From the NCBI GenBank assembly GCA_018820315.1, contig JAHJOQ010000103.1, positions 1-64,000 on the forward strand: DNA of 64,000 bases. The letters run 5' to 3'. Position 1 is the stretch's first letter; each line of letters starts with the position of its first letter. This DNA is from Candidatus Zixiibacteriota bacterium (lineage in GTDB: Bacteria > Zixibacteria > MSB-5A5 > JAABVY01 > JAHJOQ01). Below, in pieces: positions 8,799 to 16,187 of this stretch. The position numbers and the translations under genes are program-made. The notes beneath the pieces are model-generated. The model made no database searches, was not told where the DNA came from, and saw only the letters and a list, made by a program, of their open reading frames with translations.

Positions 8799-10028
8799 AT
8801 GCCGTTAGATAATTTTGTCAAAGTCCTGGAAGCCGGACTTGCGGAGCTAGAATCAGCAGGGACTGCCAAGGGTGCCGAGCAGGTCGTGGTTCGGGTGGAG
8901 AAGGCGAAAGATGGTTACGGTCCGAGGTATTTCCTCGATGGCTGCGGCGATCGCCCGTTTCTTCGCATGAACGCAAATTCATATCTCGGCATGTCGCTGC
9001 GCGATGAGGTCGTTAAGGCCGAAGAGGATGGTGCAGCCAGGTTTGGTGTCGGGCCGGGAGCGGTCAGGTTTATCAGCGGGACGTTTGAGCCGCATATCGA
9101 GCTCGAGAAGAAGCTTGCGGCATTCCACGGTCGCGAGGACTGCATGCTGACAAGCTCGGCATATACTTCGGTGATGGGAGTCGTGTCGACGCTCACCACG
9201 CCGGAGACCATGATTATCAGCGATGAACTGAATCACAACTGCATTATCAATGCCATGAAACTTTCCCGCCCGAAGAGTAAGAAGATATACCCGCATCTGG
9301 ATCTGGGCGCGTTCGAGAACTGCATCATAGAGTCGATCGGCGAATGCAACAGCGCGATAGTGATCACCGACGGTGTATTCAGCATGAGGGGCGATTATGC
9401 TCCGCTCAATAAGATATGCGATATCATCGAGAAATATAACGCTGAGTTCCCCAATGATATCGTCCTGGTAGTCGATGACTCGCATGGCGCCGGTGCTTAT
9501 GGCGAGACTGGTCGAGGGACCGAAGAACTCACCCACGCCGACGGTGTCGATATCCTTGTAGCAACACTCGGCAAGGCGTTTGGAGTCAATGGTGGCTATA
9601 TTGTGTCGAAGAAGAGCGTGATTACGTTCCTGCGAGAGAAGAACCCATTTTATATATACAGCAATCCGATCACGCCGTCAGAGGCGACCGCGGCATTGAA
9701 GGCGGTCAACATTCTCGATAGTGATACCGGCAAAGCGCTGCTGAAACATCTTGCAGCAATGACTTCGAAATTCGAGAATGGGTTGGTGTCACTTGGATAC
9801 GAGACAATCCCGAGTCCGCATCCGGTTGTGCCGCTGATGGTGCGCGACACGCAGAAGACTGCGGAGCTGGTAGCGTTTCTGCGTGACAAAGGTGTCCTTG
9901 GGACGGGTCTGAATTTCCCGGTGGTGCCGAAGGGAAGTCAGTTGATCAGGTTCCAGGTCTCCGCCGACCACACCATCAAAGACATCGACTATGCGCTGGG
10001 CGTGCTGGGGGAGTATAAGAAGAAGTGA
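8799..10028 (+). CDS. kbl: 2-amino-3-ketobutyrate CoA ligase (glycine C-acetyltransferase)
   Basis: A PLP enzyme of the alpha-oxoamine synthase family. It splits 2-amino-3-oxobutyrate with CoA into glycine and acetyl-CoA. The PLP lysine lies in 'ATLGKAFGVNGG' near residue 258. The 'VVDDSHGAGAYGETGRGTEE' segment carries the Asp and His that contact the cofactor. It lies 30 bases after tdh, completing the threonine-to-glycine pathway. Length (409 aa) is close to that of other Kbl proteins. Other family members (BioF, SPT, HemA) are less likely given the neighbour. Confidence 0.92.
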   Translation: MPLDNFVKVLEAGLAELESAGTAKGAEQVVVRVEKAKDGYGPRYFLDGCGDRPFLRMNANSYLGMSLRDEVVKAEEDGAARFGVGPGAVRFISGTFEPHIELEKKLAAFHGREDCMLTSSAYTSVMGVVSTLTTPETMIISDELNHNCIINAMKLSRPKSKKIYPHLDLGAFENCIIESIGECNSAIVITDGVFSMRGDYAPLNKICDIIEKYNAEFPNDIVLVVDDSHGAGAYGETGRGTEELTHADGVDILVATLGKAFGVNGGYIVSKKSVITFLREKNPFYIYSNPITPSEATAALKAVNILDSDTGKALLKHLAAMTSKFENGLVSLGYETIPSPHPVVPLMVRDTQKTAELVAFLRDKGVLGTGLNFPVVPKGSQLIRFQVSADHTIKDIDYALGVLGEYKKK

Positions 10029-10045
10029 GTTTGGTATAATTACAT

Positions 10046-10086
10046 GTGTGGCCGCGATCTCTGATCGCGGTTCGACGGAGTCGAAC
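10046..10086. repeat. REP palindrome, RAYT-associated (copy 1)
   Basis: CCGCGATC-TCT-GATCGCGG (10052-10070) is a perfect palindrome, followed by a second small one, TTCGAC-GGA-GTCGAA (10071-10085). The same double hairpin recurs at 10839-10880 just before the transposase gene. Confidence 0.85.
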
Positions 10087-10141
10087 GATATCGAGAAATG
10101 TTCTGGCAAGTGACAAGAGAACCTCGTTTTGAGAGGGTTAG

Positions 10142-10170
10142 TGTAAACCGCGATCAGAGATCACGGCCAC
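10142..10170. repeat. REP palindrome, inverted (copy 2)
   Basis: 'TGTAAACCGCGATCAGAGAT' continuing 'CACGGCCAC' is the inverted form of copy 1, with one arm mismatch. Copies 1 and 2 form an inverted pair about 55 bases apart, like a BIME. Confidence 0.8.
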
Positions 10171-10193
10171 GCACTCCGGATAGGCAGTCATAG

Positions 10194-10817
10194 ATGGACC
10201 AAGTAATTAAAATCGCTCTGCAACTGCTTGAGCTAATAAGTTATCTGGCCATAATTGCTGCTTCGGGTGTTGCAGTCTGGGGGATAAATGCTTGGAGACG
10301 AGAGCATGTAGGCAAAAGACGAATAGAGCTAGCGGAGCAGTCGCTCGCCATTGTATACGAAATACAAGAAACACTACGCCGTATCAGGTCGATTGGTGTT
10401 CGGGTTGGCGAAGGAAGCACGCGGCCAAGAAAAGAAGACGAATCTGATGAGGAAAGGGCAGCATTGGATGAAGGCTATGCGCTATACGAGCGCTTTGAGC
10501 CTTACAGAGAATTATTCGGCAAGCTGCGTGCTGTTCGATATCGGTTCAAGGCAACCTTTAGAGTGAAAGCAGCAGAACCATTTGACGAGCTTCTCGAAGT
10601 GGAGAGCAAGATGTTTAGAGCGGCTAGCAAACTCGCATTCTGGGCGAGGGACTATCGTTCTCCGGGCGGACAGCATTCTCAACAGGCGTTGGAGGATCTT
10701 CAACGCTGCAGGCTCATTCTATGGGGTTATGGCGGCGAAGGAGACGAAATATTCAATGATGTTGTTCGAATAGTGCAAAGAGTAGAGGATTTTTGCGGGC
10801 CGATGCTGAAAATCTAG
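10194..10817 (+). CDS. Hypothetical protein with one N-terminal membrane segment
   Basis: 207 aa. A single hydrophobic helix at about residues 12-34 ('LISYLAIIAASGVAVWGINAW') is followed by a charged, helical cytoplasmic domain ('RREHVGKRRIELAEQSLAIV'). I recall similar stand-alone proteins of unknown function in many bacteria but cannot assign a family. It sits alone between REP copies 2 and 3, so it may have come with the repeats or simply be flanked by them. Confidence 0.65.
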   Translation: MDQVIKIALQLLELISYLAIIAASGVAVWGINAWRREHVGKRRIELAEQSLAIVYEIQETLRRIRSIGVRVGEGSTRPRKEDESDEERAALDEGYALYERFEPYRELFGKLRAVRYRFKATFRVKAAEPFDELLEVESKMFRAASKLAFWARDYRSPGGQHSQQALEDLQRCRLILWGYGGEGDEIFNDVVRIVQRVEDFCGPMLKI

Positions 10818-10838
10818 ATTATATTATACATTATCTTA

Positions 10839-10880
10839 AATGTGTGGCCGCGATCTCTGATCGCGGTCGACGGAGTCGAA
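10839..10880. repeat. REP palindrome, RAYT-associated (copy 3)
   Basis: The same double hairpin as copy 1, ending two bases before the RAYT start codon: GTGGCCGCGATCTCTGATCGCGG, then TCGACGGAGTCGA. It overlaps the region where the transposase ribosome-binding site should be. Confidence 0.85.
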
Positions 10881-10881
10881 A

Positions 10882-11436
10882 GTGGGGCGTGAACGTCGAC
10901 AGAGCTACAACGATCCGGGGCATGCTCATTTTATTACATGCAGTTGTTTTCGCCGTTGCCAGATATTTACGGATGAAGAAGCCTGCGCCATGCTCGCACA
11001 GTCGATCAACAGCGCACGTGAGAGTCACCAATTCTGTCTGTGGGCATATGTCTTCATGCCCGATCATATTCATCTACTGATCTACCCTCGCCGAGAGAAT
11101 TATGAGATTACTCAGATCCTCAAGTCAGTGAAAGGGACATTTGCAAGGCATTTAATCGCGGATTGGAAGGAACGGAATCCATCGAGGCTAAAACGCCTTG
11201 AGGTTGGCAGCTCCTTCGGAGTGCGCCACCGCGTATGGCAGAAAGGCGGAGGATTCGATAGGAACATCTACTCGCTCGAGGCTGTCCGCAAGGCTATCGA
11301 TTATGTCGAATGGAATCCAGTGAAGGCTGGATTTGTCAAGGATGCTGCCGATTGGAAGTGGTCGAGCGCAGCTGCGTGCACGAGCTCTGGTGCAGTGCTG
11401 CTTGACGTTGACCCGGTTGCTTGGGATGACGGCTGA
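10882..11436 (+). mobile_element. REP-associated tyrosine transposase (RAYT, Y1_Tnp family)
   Basis: A single-strand DNA nuclease of the HUH/Y1 superfamily, thought to move or maintain REP palindromes. The HUH motif is H62-I-H64 in 'MPDHIHLLI'. The catalytic Tyr is probably Y130 in 'DRNIYS', followed by 'IDYVEWNPVKAGFV', a RAYT hallmark. The N-terminus 'GRERRQSYNDPGHAHFITCS' is typical of the group. The frame is intact (184 aa, GTG start). REP copies flank it in inverted orientation on both sides (copies 1 and 3 left; 4 and 5 right), the arrangement known from proteobacterial RAYTs. Confidence 0.9.
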
Positions 11437-11451
11437 TAGCCGGAAGCGCTT

Positions 11452-11502
11452 TGTAAACCGCGATCAGAGATCGCGGCCACACTGACAGAGATCGCGGTCA
11501 CG
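11452..11502. repeat. REP palindrome, inverted (copy 4, with partial second unit)
   Basis: A perfect CCGCGATC-AGA-GATCGCGG palindrome, inverted relative to copies 1 and 3, then 'ACTGACAGAGATCGCGGTCAC', a half unit. It begins 16 bases after the transposase stop codon. Confidence 0.85.
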
Positions 11503-11551
11503 TTGTTGCTGATGTGGTCGAGTTGGAGATGATGTTTTTAGGAGAGGCGTT

Positions 11552-11603
11552 CTGTAAACCGCGATCAGAGATCGCGGCCACACTGACAGAGATCACGGCC
11601 ACT
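11552..11603. repeat. REP palindrome, inverted (copy 5, with partial second unit)
   Basis: Almost identical to copy 4, including the half unit 'ACTGACAGAGATCACGGCCAC', which shows tandem duplication of a roughly 100-base unit. Confidence 0.85.
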
Positions 11604-11740
11604 CTGCTGAAATGACATTTTCCAGAACTGTTTCAATCGAGAAATTTGTTGATGCAATACACCCAATCTCGTAATTTGTTGCAGGTTGCGATGTTGCTGG
11701 CTGATGGGAACGGCTCTATGGCAATGTGTGAAGAAGGACA

Positions 11741-13489
11741 ATGAAGCAGGATTCAAAGCAATCATCTGCAGATCAGGTTCGCAATACTCTCGCGCTGCTC
11801 AAGAGTCTGCGTTCGAAATTCGATAAGAAATCGGCAGACAGGAAGCTGAAGAGCCTTGATCGGCTGCGCAGCATACGGGTTTTCGATCCGAAGTTGCTGC
11901 TCGATTATCATGATCTGCTCGCCTATATGAGAGCTTATCCCGATAACCCCAAGATACTCTCCGCCGTTGATAGTGAGCTTGTTGGATTTGAAGATCGAGT
12001 TGATCTGTACAAACAGGAAACTCGCGACAAAGACGCCCACAAGCTGCTCAATTCGGGAATTGCCGGGACCACTGTGCTGCACTCGTTCGGATACAAAGCC
12101 CTCGAGTTGTTGCTGAAAGCGCATCCCGATAAATTCGACATCGACTGGGAGCAGATGGAAGATGGCGGAGATTACGATCTAACCGACCTTCTGCAGCTTC
12201 TCGTGTCGTGGCATGAGAATGACGCCATCGACAATGACGATACGGTCGATTCGCAGGAGTGGCTTTCCATTGCTCGTGGAATCTGGACGCGTACGGATCT
12301 AGGAGCTCTTCACAAGCTGTTTGTAACATCCGGCTTGCCGCGCAACGCTCAGGAGTATTTGTTCGAAAAACTCGATTTCTGGATGAAGTGGGATTTGACC
12401 GGATGTCCCACTGCGCGAAATCTGAAACGAGTGCCTGTGAAGCGTATATACTATCAGAAAGGACCACACATAGGGCGCACGCGCGATCTTCGGAGAGAAT
12501 TGAAGAAGAAGTCAGTGCCTCTTAAATCTCTCACGCTGAGAGAGGGAAGAGAGGCGGTGCGTGCCATTAACGAGGTCCTTGCGGTTCGATATCGCGAGCT
12601 GCAGCCATTGTCGTATGCTAACCCTGCGGAGGTCTATTCGTATGAGCCGGGCCGCGGCGTGCAGATTCTTGTATTCGGTGCCTCGCCGGAAATAAGGCTG
12701 CCGCTTGAGTCGAATTTTGGCGCAATGCTTGTGCGAAACGGCCTGCCGATCGGATATGGTGTCGGCGCGACTCTGTTCGATCGCGTGGAAATTGCGATAA
12801 ACATGTTTCCTGCATTCAGGTCGGGAGAATCATCGTATGTAATCGAGCAGTTCTTTCGGCTGTTTTATCACCATTTCGGATCTCGCGTGTTTCTTGTTCG
12901 AAGTCGACAGATGGGGGACGGTGACTGGGAGCCTCTCAAGTCGGGAGCGTTCTGGTTCTACTATAAGCTCGGTTTTCGAGCAGTCAAACCACGAGTTCGC
13001 GCACTTGCAGAGGAAGAACATCAGTTGATCCTGGCTGATCGCAAGTACCGCTCACCTCTCAAGAGACTGAAGCGCCTTGCTGTCAGCGATGTATTCTTTC
13101 ATGCTGATCCCTCTCAGATGGATGATTACGAGGAATTCCCGATAATGAATCTCGGATATGTCGTTACGCGGTACTTTGCTAAGAAATTTGACGGCGACCG
13201 CAGGCGAGGCACCAGCCACGCAGTGCACAGTGTCGCTCGCACGCTGAAGATCAGGCGACTTGATCAGTGGTCAGCGGACGAGAGGACAGCATTGAGGAGG
13301 CTTGCACCGTTGATAGTCAACATTCCCCGGTTGAGAGAGTGGTCGAATGGCGATAAGAGATCACTGGCGCAGTTGATTCGCTCCAAGGGAGCGTTTCGCG
13401 AGCGGGAATTCGTTCTGAGATCGAACCATCACCCCAGGTTCAAGGCCGCTCTCGATAAGCTCTCCACGAGTTATGAGCATCCGGAATAA
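11741..13489 (+). CDS. Hypothetical 582-aa protein with a GNAT-like segment
   Basis: No family recognised. Residues about 315-430 look like an N-acetyltransferase fold: 'NFGAMLVRNGLPIGYGVGAT', 'INMFPAFRSGESSYVIEQFF' and 'FWFYYKLGFRAVKPR', where 'FYxKLGF' is a common end of GNAT domains. The N-terminal 250 residues are helical and charged. There is no signal peptide or membrane helix, so it is probably cytoplasmic. An AAGGA ribosome-binding site precedes the ATG. It is a single gene between REP elements and a bidirectional hairpin pair. Confidence 0.7.
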   Translation: MKQDSKQSSADQVRNTLALLKSLRSKFDKKSADRKLKSLDRLRSIRVFDPKLLLDYHDLLAYMRAYPDNPKILSAVDSELVGFEDRVDLYKQETRDKDAHKLLNSGIAGTTVLHSFGYKALELLLKAHPDKFDIDWEQMEDGGDYDLTDLLQLLVSWHENDAIDNDDTVDSQEWLSIARGIWTRTDLGALHKLFVTSGLPRNAQEYLFEKLDFWMKWDLTGCPTARNLKRVPVKRIYYQKGPHIGRTRDLRRELKKKSVPLKSLTLREGREAVRAINEVLAVRYRELQPLSYANPAEVYSYEPGRGVQILVFGASPEIRLPLESNFGAMLVRNGLPIGYGVGATLFDRVEIAINMFPAFRSGESSYVIEQFFRLFYHHFGSRVFLVRSRQMGDGDWEPLKSGAFWFYYKLGFRAVKPRVRALAEEEHQLILADRKYRSPLKRLKRLAVSDVFFHADPSQMDDYEEFPIMNLGYVVTRYFAKKFDGDRRRGTSHAVHSVARTLKIRRLDQWSADERTALRRLAPLIVNIPRLREWSNGDKRSLAQLIRSKGAFREREFVLRSNHHPRFKAALDKLSTSYEHPE

Positions 13490-13524
13490 GGCAAGCTCTG
13501 CAGAGTGCCGGGTAGCTGTGGGAG

Positions 13525-13583
13525 CCGTCAGGATTCCAATCCTGACGGATTCACTCAGCTGTCAGGAAAGGGTTCCTGACAGC
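13525..13583. terminator. Two palindromes of repeat family B between convergent genes
   Basis: CCGTCAGGATT-CC-AATCCTGACGG (13525-13548) and GCTGTCAGGAA-AGGG-TTCCTGACAGC (13558-13583) each form a perfect 11-bp stem. They lie between the convergent genes ending at 13489 (+) and 13551 (-), and the second one is inside the minus-strand coding frame. They belong to a dispersed family and probably act as 3'-end or termination structures in both directions. Confidence 0.7.
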
Positions 13584-14237
13584 GCCGAGTAAGTCTCGCA
13601 GAGCGCCGGGTAGTTGACTCAGATCATTCAGAATCGCGATAGATTCATGCTGATCGAAAGCGAGGCTGGGTGTTACGCCTGTAAGCACCGCGACAAATCG
13701 TACACGGGCGTTCCCGGCTGCCTTAGCATCCACTTCGCTGTCACCGACGAAGATCAACTCATCGCGATTAAGTGACAGATCGCTCATGACTTTACGCAAT
13801 CCTTCCGGATCGGGTTTGTGAACCGTCACGTCTTCGCCACCTACGATGATATCGAAGCAATCGAGCAGTGATTCTCTCTGCAAGATTTCTTGAATGCGGT
13901 ATCGAAACTTTGTGGAGACTATTCCGAGAAGATATCCGTCGTCTCTCAGATTTCGCATAACTGTCGGCACAGACTCAAACATACGCGCCATCGGAGTCAT
14001 GACCTCATCAGCTTTGTTGATAAAATGCCGCACGAAGTCATCGGCTTTGTCACCATGTTCGTTTCCTGCGAGATAGACAACAATCTCCGGCAGGGTGAAC
14101 CCAATGGTTTTCTTGATCTCGTCGTCGGATGCATTCGGCAGGCCGAGTTTGTCAAGTGCGTGATTGACGCACAGAATCACGCCTCTGGATGAATCCACGA
14201 GCGTGTAGTCAAAATCGAAGATGATGGCTTTGGTCAT
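13551..14237 (-). CDS. HAD-superfamily phosphatase (phosphoglycolate-phosphatase-like)
   Basis: Motif I DFDYT has the nucleophile D8 and acid D10, followed by 'LVDSS'. Motif II is in 'LGIVSTKF', motif III Lys in 'HKPDPEGL' and motif IV in 'FVGDSEVDAKAAG'. The helical cap lies between about residues 18 and 85. The substrate is not clear; Gph- or PpaX-like enzymes are the nearest in type. The last ten or so residues ('GAVRNPFLTAE') are encoded by a family-B palindrome, so the original C-terminus seems to have been replaced by repeat insertion. The start overlaps the stop of the upstream gene by 4 bases (ATGA), implying translational coupling. Confidence 0.85.
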   Translation of the reverse strand: MTKAIIFDFDYTLVDSSRGVILCVNHALDKLGLPNASDDEIKKTIGFTLPEIVVYLAGNEHGDKADDFVRHFINKADEVMTPMARMFESVPTVMRNLRDDGYLLGIVSTKFRYRIQEILQRESLLDCFDIIVGGEDVTVHKPDPEGLRKVMSDLSLNRDELIFVGDSEVDAKAAGNARVRFVAVLTGVTPSLAFDQHESIAILNDLSQLPGALRDLLGAVRNPFLTAE

Positions 14238-14989
14238 TTGTTCATTTCGTGATATTTGTTCGCGTACGCATCGAAGAAGGCGATTGTATTCGCGTATTTG
14301 TTTTCCGTGCTGTAAGGTACTGGGAACTTCGATAGCAGGAAATGAAAGGCTGATCTTCCTGACATTCCATTCTCAATCGGCATTTCCAGGAACTGATGCG
14401 GCCAAGCCACCGACCAGAGGAGAACATTCTCGGATCCCTTAATAGGTACACTATGTTTCATAAAGACCGTTGAAAGCATATCCAAGTCTTCCTGCTTGCC
14501 TGCAGCGATAGAATATTCTTCTATATATGATAGTTTATGTCCGCAGCTCGGTGTGGCGATCGCACCTATCCATTGCGGCCGATCATACCAGTTAGCTGCA
14601 TCTGTGACAGCAGGCCCGAGTACCGCAGTTGCATCCTTGATATACATGCCATACGAAAGTGCGCCACGAAGAAGAAGACCGTTCCGAAATCCGGTTGCGA
14701 TGATCTTGCTCAGCCAGAGACCGACAGCCAGAAGAAACCAGATTGATTTATTCTTGACCTCCCATGAGATGACGAACGAATCGCCAAAACTGATAACCTC
14801 CGGCAGGATCCAGTCTTGGCCTTCTTGCATTTTCAACTCACGAATGAGCTGTCTGTTGTCTTCAATGGAATCGAGAAGCCTGTTTCTCTTCAGTAAGAAC
14901 GCCTGCGAATCCTCGATTGAGAATGTGCGCGACCCAAGAACATCCAGAATTGCGACTATTCCTTCCTTTTCCTGCGTGTTCTCTTCCAT
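14234..14989 (-). CDS. Hypothetical protein, possibly nucleotide-cyclase-like fold
   Basis: 251 aa, cytoplasmic, with no clear family. The strand-rich order 'GIVAILDVLGSR', 'ISFGDSFVISW' and 'LLLRGALSYGMYI' resembles stand-alone proteins related to class III nucleotide cyclases, where 'D...G-S..' and 'RGAxxxG' recur. The metal-binding aspartates cannot be confirmed, so this is only a suggestion. It is the first gene of a two-gene unit with the HAD phosphatase (4-base overlap). Confidence 0.6.
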   Translation of the reverse strand: MEENTQEKEGIVAILDVLGSRTFSIEDSQAFLLKRNRLLDSIEDNRQLIRELKMQEGQDWILPEVISFGDSFVISWEVKNKSIWFLLAVGLWLSKIIATGFRNGLLLRGALSYGMYIKDATAVLGPAVTDAANWYDRPQWIGAIATPSCGHKLSYIEEYSIAAGKQEDLDMLSTVFMKHSVPIKGSENVLLWSVAWPHQFLEMPIENGMSGRSAFHFLLSKFPVPYSTENKYANTIAFFDAYANKYHEMNK

Positions 14990-15049
14990 GCCTTCCTCCC
15001 ATTTTTGATAGTGGATGTCAGATTCATGTCCTTCACACTCATCTTACCT

Positions 15050-15970
15050 TCAACTCTTATCGAGGACTTCGACAAATACAACAATCTTCCCTTGCTGTAC
15101 CCAGATCACGACTTCGTCCATGGTCCGCTCTTTTTTGCTGAACCTGAAGCTCTCAGTTGTGCTTGGCACTGATCGGCTATTTTGGGTGAAATCGCTGACG
15201 GGTTTGCCATTTAGCAGCGGGAGTGCGACATATTGTGACTTGTCATCGGCGAGATTGTCCGCGGTGACCGTTAGCACATTGTTGTCCTCGAACGGCACGC
15301 GGATGATTTTGCCTGCTGACATGTTGTAAGTGAACGGCGCATTCATGACCGGCAGAGAATCGAGGCTTGTCAGCCATTCCGGCTCCGGGAAACGCTGCAT
15401 GCCCTGTTTGTATGGATCGTAACCATCGGGGATCCGAAAGAGAGTATCGTCCATCTCAGTGATATCGATATTGGACAACTCCATGGTGTTGCGGGGACCG
15501 ACCGTGCCGACTATTTTGATCGGGAAGTCAAGTTTCTTGTGTTGCCAGTATTCCAAAATTTGATTTGAGTCGATCGTGATGGTATATTTATCACACTGCT
15601 GACCGTTTATCTTCTCGGTGGCGACGAGCTTGTTCTCGCCGATTGATGATGTATATTTGAGCGCCTGAAACGGATCGTTTCTGGTACTCATCTGATCGTC
15701 TGTCGGCATGTCCATATATATTTTCTCGGGAGGCATCAAAAGCTGTGTGAGGTTGGAGTCCTCGTTGACGATCACGATGAAATCATGGCCATGCTGGTGA
15801 AGGTCCATGCGATATATGTGGTCTTTGACATAGATCTTACCGATCGCGCTGTCACCGGCCTGAGCAGCGAGGATGTTCGCGCTGAATTGAGTACCCTCGA
15901 TCTGAGGCTCAGATGAACAGGAAGCCAGAAGCGCCACTGACAATAATACAAGTGCAATGAATTTAGTCAT
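15050..15970 (-). CDS. Putative lipoprotein, DUF4412/LolA-like
   Basis: A lipoprotein signal peptide with lipobox LLASC (Cys at about residue 18) is followed by a 290-residue domain. Segments such as 'GKIYVKDHIYRMDLHQHGHD', 'IVNEDSNLTQLLMPPEKIYM' and 'INGQQCDKYTITI' look like the beta-sheet of DUF4412 or LolA/LppX-like proteins that hold hydrophobic ligands. It is probably anchored to a periplasm-facing membrane. It is a single gene. The function is not known. Confidence 0.7.
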   Translation of the reverse strand: MTKFIALVLLSVALLASCSSEPQIEGTQFSANILAAQAGDSAIGKIYVKDHIYRMDLHQHGHDFIVIVNEDSNLTQLLMPPEKIYMDMPTDDQMSTRNDPFQALKYTSSIGENKLVATEKINGQQCDKYTITIDSNQILEYWQHKKLDFPIKIVGTVGPRNTMELSNIDITEMDDTLFRIPDGYDPYKQGMQRFPEPEWLTSLDSLPVMNAPFTYNMSAGKIIRVPFEDNNVLTVTADNLADDKSQYVALPLLNGKPVSDFTQNSRSVPSTTESFRFSKKERTMDEVVIWVQQGKIVVFVEVLDKS

Positions 15971-16187
15971 TTTGATACCGATCCCCGGGGTTATTTAATT
16001 GATCTCCGTTGTCCGGCAAATCATAACGTGTTGATTCGAAGCTAAGTATTGTTCAGAATGGATGCAAGCTGTTTCTGGGAAAGTATCTTATTGCATCACG
16101 GATCGATTGAGAGTACAATGCGTGCAATACGGTTGTGGTTGGACCCGCGTTCACGTGCACCAAAAGACTCTATTCGTGGAGACAGAA

